NCBI GenBank assembly: GCA_003963405.1
Contig: RXIY01000028.1
Span: forward strand, 34,462 to 98,461
Source: Hyphomicrobiales bacterium
Lineage (GTDB): Bacteria > Pseudomonadota > Alphaproteobacteria > Rhizobiales > Beijerinckiaceae
Reading direction: 5' to 3'
DNA: 64,000 nucleotides
Below, piece by piece: positions 9,118 to 17,732 of the stretch. Within the stretch, counting starts at the first letter, position 1. Each line of letters starts with the position of its first letter. Made by a program: the position numbers and the translations under genes. The notes under the pieces are model-generated. The model did not search any database. It worked only from the letters and a program-made list of their open reading frames with translations, and was not told the origin of the DNA.

Positions 9118-9321
9118 TCAGGCTTCGCCGTCCTCCTCTTCTTCGTCCTGCGTGTTCTCGATGTCTTCGCCGGCGTCCTCGCGCTCGGCCTCCTTGCCCT
9201 CCCTGATCAACTCCTTCACGCGCTGCCCGCCCTTGTGGCCGCCGAGCCGTCCCGCCTCTTCGACGGTCATCTGACCGCGCCGTGTCGGGGGCTTTTCGGG
9301 TTCAGTGTGCTTTTGCGGCAT
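9118..9321 (-). CDS. KGG-type small stress protein
   Basis: The 67-residue product has MTVEEAGRLGG, then HKGGQRVKELIREGKEAE. This is the short form of the family, without the RKEELGPEGYSE repeat. The C-terminus is strongly acidic (DEEEEDGEA). A near-perfect ribosome site AAGGAGG precedes the ATG. It is a member of the tandem cluster; see the entries on either side. Confidence 0.78.
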   Translation of the reverse strand: MPQKHTEPEKPPTRRGQMTVEEAGRLGGHKGGQRVKELIREGKEAEREDAGEDIENTQDEEEEDGEA

Positions 9322-9348
9322 GTTCGCCTCCTTGGGTGAGCGGGCGGC

Positions 9349-9546
9349 TCAGTGGCGCGACCTCGACTTGCCGCCCTTCCCGGCGCCGCCCGCGCCTTCC
9401 GTGCGCTTGCCTTCCTCGATGAGCTCCTTGACGCGCTCGCCGCCCTTCTTGCCGCCTCTTTCGCCGCCCAGATGGCCGGCCTGCTCGACAGTCATCTGTC
9501 CCTTGCCGGATTTTCCCGGCCTCTGCTCAGTCTGCCGCTGCGCCAT
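9349..9546 (-). CDS. KGG-type small stress protein
   Basis: The 65-residue product has MTVEQAGHLGGERGGKKGG, then ERVKELIEEGKR, and a Gly/Lys/Arg-rich tail. The start ATG at 9546 is chosen from GGAGA at a good distance and from homology to the neighbouring copies (MPQK/MARTH starts). The longer open frame upstream is a shadow of the next gene. Confidence 0.75.
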   Translation of the reverse strand: MAQRQTEQRPGKSGKGQMTVEQAGHLGGERGGKKGGERVKELIEEGKRTEGAGGAGKGGKSRSRH

Positions 9547-9602
9547 GTCGCTCTCCGTTCCGCCAAGCATGTGGCCAAGTGCGCTTCGCCGAACGCCCGC
9601 TG

Positions 9603-10037
9603 TCAGTGGCGCGGTTTGCCGCGGGGCCTCTCCTCTTCGGATTCCTCCATCCCTTCGCCTTCGGCTTCGGCGCGCTTGCCCTCTTCGATGAGCTGCTTCA
9701 CGCGCTGGCCGCCCTTGTGGCCGAGTTCCGAATAACCTTCCGGGCCAAGCTGCTCCTTGCGCGCCTCGCCGCCCATCTTGCCGAGTTCCGAATAGCCTTC
9801 GGGACCGAGTTGCTCCTTGCGCGCCTCGCCGCCCTTCTTGCCCATCTCGGAATAGCCTTCGTGCCCGAGCTGCTCCTTGCGCACCTCGCCGCCCATCTTG
9901 CCGATTTCCGAGTAGCCTTCGGGGCCGAGCTCTTCCTTGCGGACTTCGCCGCCCATGCGGCCGGCTTCCTGAACCGTCATCGTGCCCTTGGGCTTGTGCG
10001 CGCCCTTCTCGCCTTCCGTTCCATGTGTGCGGGCCAT
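9603..10037 (-). CDS. KGG/Em-like protein with four tandem 20-residue repeats
   Basis: The 144-residue product starts MARTHGTEGEKGAHKPKG. Then comes MTVQEAGRMGG and four copies of a unit of the form EVRKEQLGPEGYSEMGKMGG (residues 31-110), ending with HKGGQRVKQLIEEGKRAE and an acidic/basic tail. The repeat is the Em/group-1 LEA signature, so a disordered desiccation- or stress-protection role is likely. GGGAGG precedes the ATG. This is the first gene of the minus-strand KGG run; expression would start in the 490-bp gap shared with the ABC exporter. Confidence 0.82.
   Translation of the reverse strand: MARTHGTEGEKGAHKPKGTMTVQEAGRMGGEVRKEELGPEGYSEIGKMGGEVRKEQLGHEGYSEMGKKGGEARKEQLGPEGYSELGKMGGEARKEQLGPEGYSELGHKGGQRVKQLIEEGKRAEAEGEGMEESEEERPRGKPRH
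9721..9960 (-). repeat. four tandem 60-bp coding repeats
   Basis: Units at 9721-9780, 9781-9840, 9841-9900 and 9901-9960 are in frame and encode the 20-residue Em-like module. The two lower-coordinate units are the most alike at the DNA level, which suggests recent duplication; the 9901 unit is the most divergent. Confidence 0.9.
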
Positions 10038-10525
10038 AGTAACCTCCCATTCGACATCGCGCTGGAGTTCTCGGGAACCTTGCGGGCCCCTGCCGAAACG
10101 AACGCCCGAGCGCATGTTCCGGGCCCCGAGGGCCGCCTGCCGGCCAGCGCCATTGTCCGTGCCGAGCGGCCTTTCGCCTGGGTGCTCGGACGCCGGCGTT
10201 CCAGCCTCTGAAACGCCGGTCATCCGTCGCCAGACCATCGAGGCGATCAGCCCTAGATCGTTTGCGCGCAGAGCATGGGAAGTACGTACGAACACCTAGA
10301 GGCACCCAAATCTACACTTTCAAGAAAAACATAGGCTTGGAGAAAAAGCAGACCCTCGCGCCGGCGTCGGAAAGCGACGGAAGCGCAGGCGCGTGAGCGA
10401 CGATTTGCCGCTTGGGCCGGGCGCTATGTCCTACCTTCATCATTTCCTGTCGGGCGGACAGGGAAAACGGCCACCGCGGACGGCGCGGCCCGCGACCTTT
10501 TGCCGATGTCGCGCGTTAAGGCGCC
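10038..10525. other. divergent intergenic region, no gene seen
   Basis: This is the promoter region shared by the KGG cluster (minus) and the ABC exporter (plus). No supported small gene was found. A GGAAC-N15-CGTT arrangement occurs on the minus strand, but its spacing is off the EcfG consensus. Confidence 0.4.
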
Positions 10526-12433
10526 ATGAGCCCCACCGACGCGCCGCGGCAGACGACCAAGCTCGGGGCGTACAGAAGAGCTTTCGCCTATTTCGCTCCT
10601 GATTGGCCCTGGATCGCGACGCTCGTGGCGCTCATCGGCGTCTCGGTTGGCGTCGGCCTGCTGGAAGCCTGGCCGCTCGCGATCCTCGTCGACACGGTGC
10701 TCGCCGAAGACCCGAAACGCGGCTGGCTGCACGGCTACTTTCTGGCCGTTCTGCCGAAGGACAGGATCGGCCAGCTCTTCGGCCTCGTCGTCATCGGCCT
10801 GGCGCTACAGGTCGTCGGCTATTCGGCCTGGATGGGCCGAATGATGATCAATTATTATCTCAACTACTGGGGAACGACGCGGGTTCGCGCCGATCTTTTC
10901 GGCAAGCTGCAACGGCTCGATCTCGGCTACCATCAGACGCGCCCGCAGGGCGACTCCATCTACCGGCTCACGACCGACGCCTTTGGCCCCTGGGGCATCG
11001 TCGACATCATCATCGGCACCTCGGTCGCCGCCGTCACGCTGACCGTGATGACGACGATACTTCTCTCGCGCAGCCCGCCGCTCACTTTCGCGGCCTACTC
11101 GGTCGCGCCGCTCATCCTGTGGAGCAACTGGCGCTTCGGCATGAAAATTCACAAGCGTGCGCTCGAGTCGAAGCAGGTGGACGCGGACCTCACCGCGCAC
11201 ATCCAGCAAGCGATCATGCGCGTGCCGCTGGCGCAGGCTTTCCGGCGCGAGCCATCCGAATTCGAACGCTTCGAGCAGGCCGTCGCGCGCAGCGTGAAGG
11301 CGCTGCTGCGGCTCAATTGGCAGGAACAGCTTTATCCGCTGGCGCGCGACCTCATCCTGTCGCTCGGCAGCGCCATCATCCTCGGCTATGGCGGCTGGCT
11401 CGTCTACCGCGACCAGTTTCTTGCGCCCGTCGCCGGCGGCATGACCGTCGGCGCGCTGATGATCTTCATGGATTACCTGCGCAAGCTGTGGGACCCGCTG
11501 AAATGGCTCGCCGAGTTCTTCTCCAAGGTGCGCACGTTCGAAGCGGCCGCGCGTCGCGTCTTCTTCGTGCTGGACACGCCGGAGGCGATCCGGGACAGGC
11601 CGGACGCGGCGCCGCTGCCGCCCAAGCCGCGGCTTCTCACGCTCGACCACGTCACCTTCGGCTATCTGCCGGGCCGCGTCGTCCTCGACGACGTCACCGC
11701 GACCATCGCGCCGGGCGAGATGGCCGCCTTCGTCGGACCGAGCGGCACGGGCAAGAGTTCGCTCCTGAAGCTGATGCTGCGTTTCCACGATCCGTTGGGA
11801 GGCGCGCTACGCCTCGACGGGCAAGACATCCGCGACGTGAAGCTTGCCGACCTGCGCGCGCATTTCGCTTTCGTGACGCAGGAAAATCTCATGCTGCCGG
11901 CAAGCGTCGCCGAAAACATCGCCTATGGCCGGCCCGCAGCCAGCCGCGGCGACATCGAACGCGCCGCGGCGCTCGCGGGCGCGGCGGCGTTCATCGACGC
12001 CATACCCCAGGGCTATGACGCCATCCTCAGCGAAGGCGGCGCCAATCTTTCCGGCGGCCAGCGTCAGAGGCTCGCCATCGCCAGAGCCCTGTTGAGCGAA
12101 GCCCCGTTCCTCGCGCTCGACGAGCCGACGAGCGCACTCGACCCGCAAAATGAAATGATGCTCGTGGGCACGCTGCACCGGCTGAAACGGCGTCGCACCA
12201 TCCTTCTCGTCACGCACCGGCTGAACTCCGTGGTGGATTGCGACCGCGTTTTCGTGATGGACGCCGGCCGCATCGTCGAACGGGGAACGCATGCCGAGCT
12301 ACTGGCGCGAAACGGCGTCTATGCGCGCCTCTGGCGACAGGAATCGAGCGAGACGGCGCCCGAACCCCAACGGCCGTTCGCCGTCGCCGCCGCGCCCGGC
12401 CGCAAGGCAAAAAAGCGCGTTATCGAGCAATAA
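10526..12433 (+). CDS. ABC-type exporter, fused membrane and ATPase domains
   Basis: The 635-residue half-transporter has an N-terminal six-helix exporter domain (about 25-330), then an ATPase domain with Walker A GPSGTGKSS near 402-410, signature LSGGQRQRLAIARAL near 508-522, Walker B FLALDEPTSALD near 528-539, and the H-loop VTHR. This layout matches MsbA-like lipid/drug exporters working as homodimers in the inner membrane. The substrate is unknown. The C-terminus is Arg/Lys-rich. AAGGCG precedes the ATG. It appears to be a single-gene unit. Confidence 0.9.
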   Translation: MSPTDAPRQTTKLGAYRRAFAYFAPDWPWIATLVALIGVSVGVGLLEAWPLAILVDTVLAEDPKRGWLHGYFLAVLPKDRIGQLFGLVVIGLALQVVGYSAWMGRMMINYYLNYWGTTRVRADLFGKLQRLDLGYHQTRPQGDSIYRLTTDAFGPWGIVDIIIGTSVAAVTLTVMTTILLSRSPPLTFAAYSVAPLILWSNWRFGMKIHKRALESKQVDADLTAHIQQAIMRVPLAQAFRREPSEFERFEQAVARSVKALLRLNWQEQLYPLARDLILSLGSAIILGYGGWLVYRDQFLAPVAGGMTVGALMIFMDYLRKLWDPLKWLAEFFSKVRTFEAAARRVFFVLDTPEAIRDRPDAAPLPPKPRLLTLDHVTFGYLPGRVVLDDVTATIAPGEMAAFVGPSGTGKSSLLKLMLRFHDPLGGALRLDGQDIRDVKLADLRAHFAFVTQENLMLPASVAENIAYGRPAASRGDIERAAALAGAAAFIDAIPQGYDAILSEGGANLSGGQRQRLAIARALLSEAPFLALDEPTSALDPQNEMMLVGTLHRLKRRRTILLVTHRLNSVVDCDRVFVMDAGRIVERGTHAELLARNGVYARLWRQESSETAPEPQRPFAVAAAPGRKAKKRVIEQ

Positions 12434-12684
12434 ACGGGCTTTTTGCAGGGCGTTAACTTTCTTCACCCGCCACTTCTCGCATGGGTTGTATCTATACCTT
12501 GGCCATTTCTCGATGCCCGAGCGCGCCCTAGGGCGCATTGCCGACAATTTTACTTGTCCGGCTAAAGGTCTGGTGAGAGCTGCCGCGCTAACAATTCGGG
12601 CCAGGGGGTAAGTCCTCGATAACCACGCCGCAGCTTCATCCGCAGGATGGGAAAAGCGGCGAATTGCTCGGGCAGGAGCAGGAT

Positions 12685-13257
12685 ATGAAGCAGCAGGTTT
12701 CGAAAGAACTCCACGATTATTGGCGTAGCCTGAAAGGCGCCCGTCTCGCGCCGGAGCGCAATGACATAGAATTCGGCGCGATCCGTCGTCTGCTCGCCAA
12801 TGTGTTCATTCTTCAGATCGACTGCTCAGGCCGGTTTCCATTGAAAATGTGCGGCACGCGCATCAACGCATTGTGGCTCGACGAGCAGAAGGAACGGTCC
12901 TTTCAGGAACTCTGGGATGAGCGCAACCGCGCGGCCATTGCCTCGACGCTCTCCGCCGTGACGGATGAAGCGCGCCCTGTCGTCATCGGCGCCCGCAACG
13001 GCGCCGGCGACAGGCCGCGGCTCGATCTGGAGATTTTGCTTCTGCCGCTGCGCCACTTCGGCAGAACGCATTCCCTTGTGCTGGGCTCGTTCGCCCTGGC
13101 CAATGAGCCGGACTGGCTCGGACGCATGCCGGTTGGCCCCTTGCAGATTCAGTCCTTGCGCGTCCTGGGGTCGGGGGAAACGTCGTTGAAGCTCCCTGCC
13201 CGCCGTCCCCGGCTCGTGCTGCATGAAGGCGGCAAGGCCGGAGATCTCTTCGCCTGA
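12685..13257 (+). CDS. PAS_5-family regulatory protein
   Basis: The 190-residue product matches the alphaproteobacterial PAS_5 family: KELHDYWRSLKGARLAPERNDI near the start, then FILQIDCSGRFPLKMCGTRI, and a C-terminal segment. The family has a single PAS-like domain with no attached kinase or output domain. Ligand and partner are unknown. The ATG at 12685 is preceded by GGAG. It stands between two ABC genes, convergent with the ABC-F gene. Confidence 0.75.
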   Translation: MKQQVSKELHDYWRSLKGARLAPERNDIEFGAIRRLLANVFILQIDCSGRFPLKMCGTRINALWLDEQKERSFQELWDERNRAAIASTLSAVTDEARPVVIGARNGAGDRPRLDLEILLLPLRHFGRTHSLVLGSFALANEPDWLGRMPVGPLQIQSLRVLGSGETSLKLPARRPRLVLHEGGKAGDLFA

Positions 13258-13300
13258 CGCCAGCCGGGCGACGCGCGCAGCGAAAGGAGGCCCGAGGACG

Positions 13301-14920
13301 TCAATGCAGTCCGGGCGCCTCCTGTCCGGTGCGGGCCACATATTCGGTGTAGCCGCCTTCATATTTATGCAGCCCCTCGGGCGTCAGCTCGAGAACGCGG
13401 TTGGAGAGCGCCGCGAGAAAGCGCCGGTCGTGCGAGACGAAGAGCATGGCCCCTTCGTAGCCCGCGAGCGCGGTGATCAGCATCTCCTTCGTCGCAAGAT
13501 CGAGATGGTTCGTCGGTTCGTCGAGGACAAGGAAATTCGGCGGGTCGTAGAGCATCTTCGCCATGACGAGCCGCGCCTTCTCGCCGCCCGAGAGCACGCG
13601 GCACTTCTTCTCCGAATCGTCGCCGGAGAAGCCGAAGCAGCCCGCGAGCGTGCGCAGCGACCCCTGCCCGGCTTGCGGAAACGCGTCCTCGAGCGTCTCG
13701 AAGACAGTGCGCTCGCCATCGAGCAACTCCATGGCGTGCTGCGCGAAATAGCCCATCTTCACGCTGGCGCCGATGGTCACGTCGCCAGCATCCGGCCGCG
13801 CGGCGCCCGCAATAAGTCTCAGCAGCGTCGATTTGCCAGCGCCATTGACGCCCATGACGCACCAGCGCTCGCGGCGCCGCACGGCGAAGTCGAGGCCCTC
13901 GTAGATGCGGCGCGCGCCATAGCCCTTGTGGACGTTCTTGAGAGTGGCCACGTCCTCCCCCGAGCGCGGCGCTGGCGGGAAATCGAAGAGGATCGTCTGC
14001 CGGCGCCGGGGCGGCTCCACCTTCTCGATCTTCTCGAGTTTCTTCACGCGGCTCTGAACCTGCGCCGCATGAGACGCGCGGGCCTTGAAGCGCTCGATGA
14101 ATTTGATCTCCTTGGCCAGCATCGCCTGCTGGCGCTCGAACTGCGCCTGCTGCTGCTTGTTGGCAAGGGCGCGTTGCTGCTCGTAGAACTCGTAGTCTCC
14201 CGAATAGGTCGTGAGCGCGCCGCCGTCGATCTCCACGATCTTGTTGACGATGCGGTTCATGAATTCGCGATCGTGCGACGTCATGAGCAGCGCGCCCTCG
14301 TATCCTTTCAGAAATTCCTCGAGCCAGATGAGGCTTTCAATGTCGAGATGGTTGCTCGGCTCGTCGAGCAGCATGGCGTCCGGGCGCATCAGCAGGATTC
14401 GGGCGAGCGCCACGCGCATCTTCCAGCCCCCGGAGAGCGCGCCGACGTCGCCGTCCATCATCTCCTGCGTGAAGTTCAGGCCGGCGAGCACCTCCCGCGC
14501 GCGGCCCTCCAACGCATAGCCGTCGAGCTCCTCGAAGCGCGCCTGGACTTCGCCATAGCGCGCGATGATCTCGTCCATGTCGTCGGCCTGGTCGGGATCG
14601 GCCATCGCCGCCTCGAGCGCCTTCAGCTCGGCCGCGACCTCGCTTACGGGTCCGGCGCCGTCCATGGCCTCGGTCACGACGCTGCGGCCCGCCATTTCGC
14701 CGACATCCTGGCTGAAATAGCCGATCGTGAAGCCCCGCTCGGCCGAGACCTGCCCCTCGTCGGGAAGCTCCTGCCCCGTCATCATGCGGAAGAGAGTGGT
14801 TTTGCCAGCTCCGTTGGGACCGACGAGTCCGGCTTTTTCGCCTTTCAGAAGCGTCGCCGAGGCCTCGATGAAGAGAATTTGGGAGCCATTCTGTTTGCTG
14901 ATGTTTTCGATACGGATCAT
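13301..14920 (-). CDS. ABC-F family ATPase
   Basis: The 539-residue soluble protein has two ABC ATPase domains and no membrane segments. Walker A motifs are GPNGAGKTT (domain 1) and GVNGAGKST (domain 2), and signatures are LSGGWKMR and LSGGEKAR. A charged linker between them is rich in Lys/Glu/Gln. This is the ABC-F layout (Uup/EttA/YheS group), acting on ribosomes or in related housekeeping tasks. The start MIRIENISKQNG at 14920 follows family convention; the longer frame adds unrelated residues. Confidence 0.92.
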   Translation of the reverse strand: MIRIENISKQNGSQILFIEASATLLKGEKAGLVGPNGAGKTTLFRMMTGQELPDEGQVSAERGFTIGYFSQDVGEMAGRSVVTEAMDGAGPVSEVAAELKALEAAMADPDQADDMDEIIARYGEVQARFEELDGYALEGRAREVLAGLNFTQEMMDGDVGALSGGWKMRVALARILLMRPDAMLLDEPSNHLDIESLIWLEEFLKGYEGALLMTSHDREFMNRIVNKIVEIDGGALTTYSGDYEFYEQQRALANKQQQAQFERQQAMLAKEIKFIERFKARASHAAQVQSRVKKLEKIEKVEPPRRRQTILFDFPPAPRSGEDVATLKNVHKGYGARRIYEGLDFAVRRRERWCVMGVNGAGKSTLLRLIAGAARPDAGDVTIGASVKMGYFAQHAMELLDGERTVFETLEDAFPQAGQGSLRTLAGCFGFSGDDSEKKCRVLSGGEKARLVMAKMLYDPPNFLVLDEPTNHLDLATKEMLITALAGYEGAMLFVSHDRRFLAALSNRVLELTPEGLHKYEGGYTEYVARTGQEAPGLH

Positions 14921-15029
14921 CGGCCCTTCGCAGGACGGAGAAAAAGACTGACGGAGAGGCCGCCCTGCGCTGGGCATGCGGCGGCCGACAGGGACGAGGG
15001 CGCCCTGCCTCGCGCCCCCCAGGCGCGGC

Positions 15030-15395
15030 TCAGGCGGTAAATTCGTCGGAGCCCTTGAAGTCCTCGATGGTCCAGCCGCGCTCGATCAGGACCGACTTCA
15101 CCCATTGCGGCGGATGCGCGCCGCGGCCCGACCAGGTCTCGCCGCTGACGGCGTTCCTGTATTTGGCGGCGACAGCCTTTCCCGACCGCTCGGCGGGCTT
15201 CTTCTCCTTCACCGGCTTGCCGTCGATTTCAGGGAAGAGGTCGACAAGGTCGAGACCCGCGTTCTTCAGTTTCTGCTCGATGTCCGCCCGCAGATTTTCC
15301 CTGTGCGCCTCCCTGCGCCGCTCGAGCTCCTCATTGGCGCGATGGATCAGGGACAGAATCTCAAGGTCGGACAGGCTCGCGAACTCATCACTCAT
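15030..15395 (-). CDS. H-NS-family nucleoid protein
   Basis: The 121-residue product has an N-terminal coiled-coil/oligomerisation part (about 5-50) and a C-terminal DNA-binding motif of the H-NS type: YRNAVSGETWSGRGAHPPQWV at about 79-99, where TWSGRG is the core. Such proteins bind AT-rich DNA and silence acquired genes. They are related to HvrA/Spb of Rhodobacter. A Lys-rich linker lies between the domains. The start ATG at 15395 matches family length. The 324-bp region upstream (15396-15719) has no gene I can support. Confidence 0.85.
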   Translation of the reverse strand: MSDEFASLSDLEILSLIHRANEELERRREAHRENLRADIEQKLKNAGLDLVDLFPEIDGKPVKEKKPAERSGKAVAAKYRNAVSGETWSGRGAHPPQWVKSVLIERGWTIEDFKGSDEFTA

Positions 15396-15719
15396 CTTCA
15401 CAACTTTTCTATCGGTGGCTATTGAACCCTTCCTATTCGAGGCCGCCGGGAAATCAAGTTTTTCCGCCGGTCGAGACGCATATCCCGGTGGTTTTCGGCT
15501 TGCGGCGCCGCCCGCGCAACGCCGCGGCAGCCATGAAGTTCGCCGGTGCGCCCTGAGCCCAAGGCCCGCGGCCCGAAATGGGCGGCCGCCCGTCTTGCCC
15601 CCTTGCAGCGCTTGCCCCCTTGCAGCCCTCGGTCCGGTCTCGCGGGCGGCGCTTGCCGACGCCTCTGCGCGAGACCATCTCCTGATCAACCAGGCAATCT
15701 GAAAAAAAGGGGCGCGGCC

Positions 15720-15842
15720 ATGGCCGTTCTTCGCCGCATTCGCATCATCCTGATTGTTTTGACTGGCCTCGCCGCCGGCGTCTCGTGGGGCGCTCTCGAG
15801 CAAAGCCCGCAAACCCGCGAATGGCTCTCCGACCCTGGCTGA
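15720..15842 (+). CDS. 40-residue single-pass membrane protein
   Basis: MAVLRRIRIILIVLTGLAAG continues VSWGALEQSPQTREWLSDPG. It has a positively charged N-terminus and one hydrophobic helix, then a short polar tail. No family is recognised. AAAAGGGGCG lies upstream of the ATG. It is too short for certainty. Confidence 0.45.
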   Translation: MAVLRRIRIILIVLTGLAAGVSWGALEQSPQTREWLSDPG

Positions 15843-15968
15843 TTCTGCGCCCCCGGGCGCCGAGAAAGGCCGCGCCGCACAGCTCGCAAAACCACCATGG
15901 CCCCTATTTGGTCCAAGACGCAGTTCCGCGCGGCGGGACTGGCCTTAATCAGCTAGGGAGGAGCCTCG

Positions 15969-16283
15969 ATGCTTCGTAAACTTTCCCTTTGCGCGGCGCT
16001 GCTCGGCGGCGTCTTCATGCTTCCGAGCGCAGCGCCGGCGCATGAACACGGCGGCTGGCGGGACCGAGATCGCGATTACAGCATGCGCGATATGGACCGG
16101 GATCGGGATTGGAGTCGAGACAGGGACTGGAGTTACCGCCATGACCGCGGGCGGCATTATGGATGGGAGCGCGGCAACCACTATGGGTGGGGACGCGGCG
16201 AACGATCGTGGGATCGGGACCGGGATCTTGATCGCGACCGCGACCGTAACTCCGGCCGAGAAGACAGAGACTACAGGGATTAA
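15969..16283 (+). CDS. exported Arg/Asp-repeat protein
   Basis: The 104-residue product has a clear signal peptide (MLRKLSLCAALLGGVFMLPSAAPA, cleavage near AHEHG). The mature chain is almost entirely RD dipeptides with Trp, Tyr and His (RDRDRD, HDRGRHYGWERGNHYGWGRG). Such low-complexity mixed-charge proteins are expected to be disordered. No function is known to me. A strong GGGAGGAG ribosome site supports translation. Confidence 0.75.
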   Translation: MLRKLSLCAALLGGVFMLPSAAPAHEHGGWRDRDRDYSMRDMDRDRDWSRDRDWSYRHDRGRHYGWERGNHYGWGRGERSWDRDRDLDRDRDRNSGREDRDYRD

Positions 16284-16401
16284 CCGCCGCCGACCGGCGC
16301 CCTGGCTCGTCGCCTGAAACCGAGCAATCCGGAAAATCGCCAGGGGCCGGCCTCGGTCGGCGTCACTTTCTGCCGCAGCCGCCGGCTCCCTGGCGATAAT
16401 C

Positions 16402-17013
16402 TCAGGCGGCGTCCTGCGACCGCGTCTTCAATTTTGCGCCCGCCGAGCGAAGCTGGGCGCTCGCCCAATGGGCCGAAGACACAGCGCGACCCTTGGCCGC
16501 CTCGAGATATTCTTCGAGATCTTTACGGACCCGGTCAAGCTCGATCTGCGCAAGCCGCGAGCGGGCCTTGCCCTCCAAAACGCGGAAGCCCATCCCGGCT
16601 TGCGCGAAAGCCGCCTCGCCCAGTTCGCCCAAATGGCGCCGGAGTTCGGGGTCGCTAAACTTTTTCGCCAGCAGGGCGAGAAGTTCAGCGGCCTTGCTCA
16701 CGCCAGCTTGGCCATATGCCTTCGCCTCGGACGCCAATGCCCTTGCCTGGCTGCATGTCGCCTCCGACAACACATTGGCCCTGATCAGCGCATAGACGCG
16801 GGCGTTCGATCTCGTCAGCTCAGATTCGAGCCGCCAGACCGCGTATTCCTGCCGTTTGAGCTCACGAATGGCGTCGCCATGCAGCTCCTGAACGACCGCC
16901 AGTTCGCGCTCCATTTTCTCGATGTGACTTTTGATGGCGTCAACAGTGCGGAAAGAGAAACGACCGGCTTCGAGATTGGCCAAGGCGGCCTCAACTTGCA
17001 TTTCATTGGACAT
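16402..17013 (-). CDS. coiled-coil protein of unknown function
   Basis: The 203-residue product is mostly helical. A likely coiled coil (about 28-80, HIEKMERELAVVQELHGD and following) is followed by Ala-rich helices and a basic C-terminus. No signal peptide or catalytic motif is visible and I do not recognise the family. The start may be the ATG at 17013 or two codons upstream. It neighbours an AhpD-like gene on the same strand but 60 bp apart. Confidence 0.6.
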   Translation of the reverse strand: MSNEMQVEAALANLEAGRFSFRTVDAIKSHIEKMERELAVVQELHGDAIRELKRQEYAVWRLESELTRSNARVYALIRANVLSEATCSQARALASEAKAYGQAGVSKAAELLALLAKKFSDPELRRHLGELGEAAFAQAGMGFRVLEGKARSRLAQIELDRVRKDLEEYLEAAKGRAVSSAHWASAQLRSAGAKLKTRSQDAA

Positions 17014-17073
17014 GGGCACGCTCCACCGCTGGGAAAGAACATATTGCAGTGCACGCGGTTAAATTTTTGCTTA

Positions 17074-17514
17074 CTACGAACGGGAGGACGGTTGAGGTTG
17101 CGGCTCCGCTGAAGCCTCTCCGACCTCGAACGCCTCGTCGATCGGCACGCCAAGCGCCGTCACAAGTCGATTTGTCTCGGAAGCCATGCCGATAACGGCG
17201 AGCAACTCGTGGTATTCCGCGGCCGACATGCCCTTCGCTCGGGCGCCCGCTGTGTGGGAATGCACACAATATGGGCACCCATGAGCGACTGACACGGCGA
17301 TATAGATCATCTCCTTTACTTTGGGATCGAGCGCGCCAGGCGCCATAATCGACTTCAGGCTTTCCCACGTCCGAGCGAGCGTCTGCGGATCGTGGGCCAG
17401 CGCACGCCAGAAATTGTTGACGAATTCGCTCTTTCGTGTTGCGCGAATGTCATCGAAAACCGCTTTCGCCTCCGGGGAGAGCTCTGAATCGGCGAGTAAC
17501 TGTACTGTAGCCAT
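17074..17514 (-). CDS. AhpD-like / carboxymuconolactone decarboxylase-family protein
   Basis: The 146-residue product contains HGCPYCVHSH (Cys80 and Cys83, His87), the CxxCxxxH redox motif of AhpD-like proteins, inside an all-helical domain. AhpD relatives act as alkylhydroperoxidases; true decarboxylases lack the Cys pair. A peroxide-reducing role is therefore the better guess. The ATG at 17514 is chosen because AGGA precedes it at 5 nt. The C-terminus is Pro/Gln/Ser-rich. Confidence 0.8.
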   Translation of the reverse strand: MATVQLLADSELSPEAKAVFDDIRATRKSEFVNNFWRALAHDPQTLARTWESLKSIMAPGALDPKVKEMIYIAVSVAHGCPYCVHSHTAGARAKGMSAAEYHELLAVIGMASETNRLVTALGVPIDEAFEVGEASAEPQPQPSSRS

Positions 17515-17732
17515 GGTCGTCCTGATCGGATTGTTGGTCGGGCCCCCGATCATCGCCGCTTCGCCGCTGATCGCAAAGGCCCAAGGGGCTCACCTCAAGT
17601 GTCGCCCACCGGGCAGCAGCTCAACCGGCAAGGCGGAGCCTGTGACAGAAAGTCCCGCGATCACCAACTTTTGCGCCCCCGAAGCGTTTCATACCCGGCC
17701 CTTTGAGCTACTTCAGCAGCGGAGTTCGGCGA

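Noticed and set aside
10060..10130. EcfG-type promoter (GGAAC ... CGTT) ahead of the KGG genes.
   Set aside because: The spacing is 15 bp instead of 16-18 and there is no second example in the cluster.
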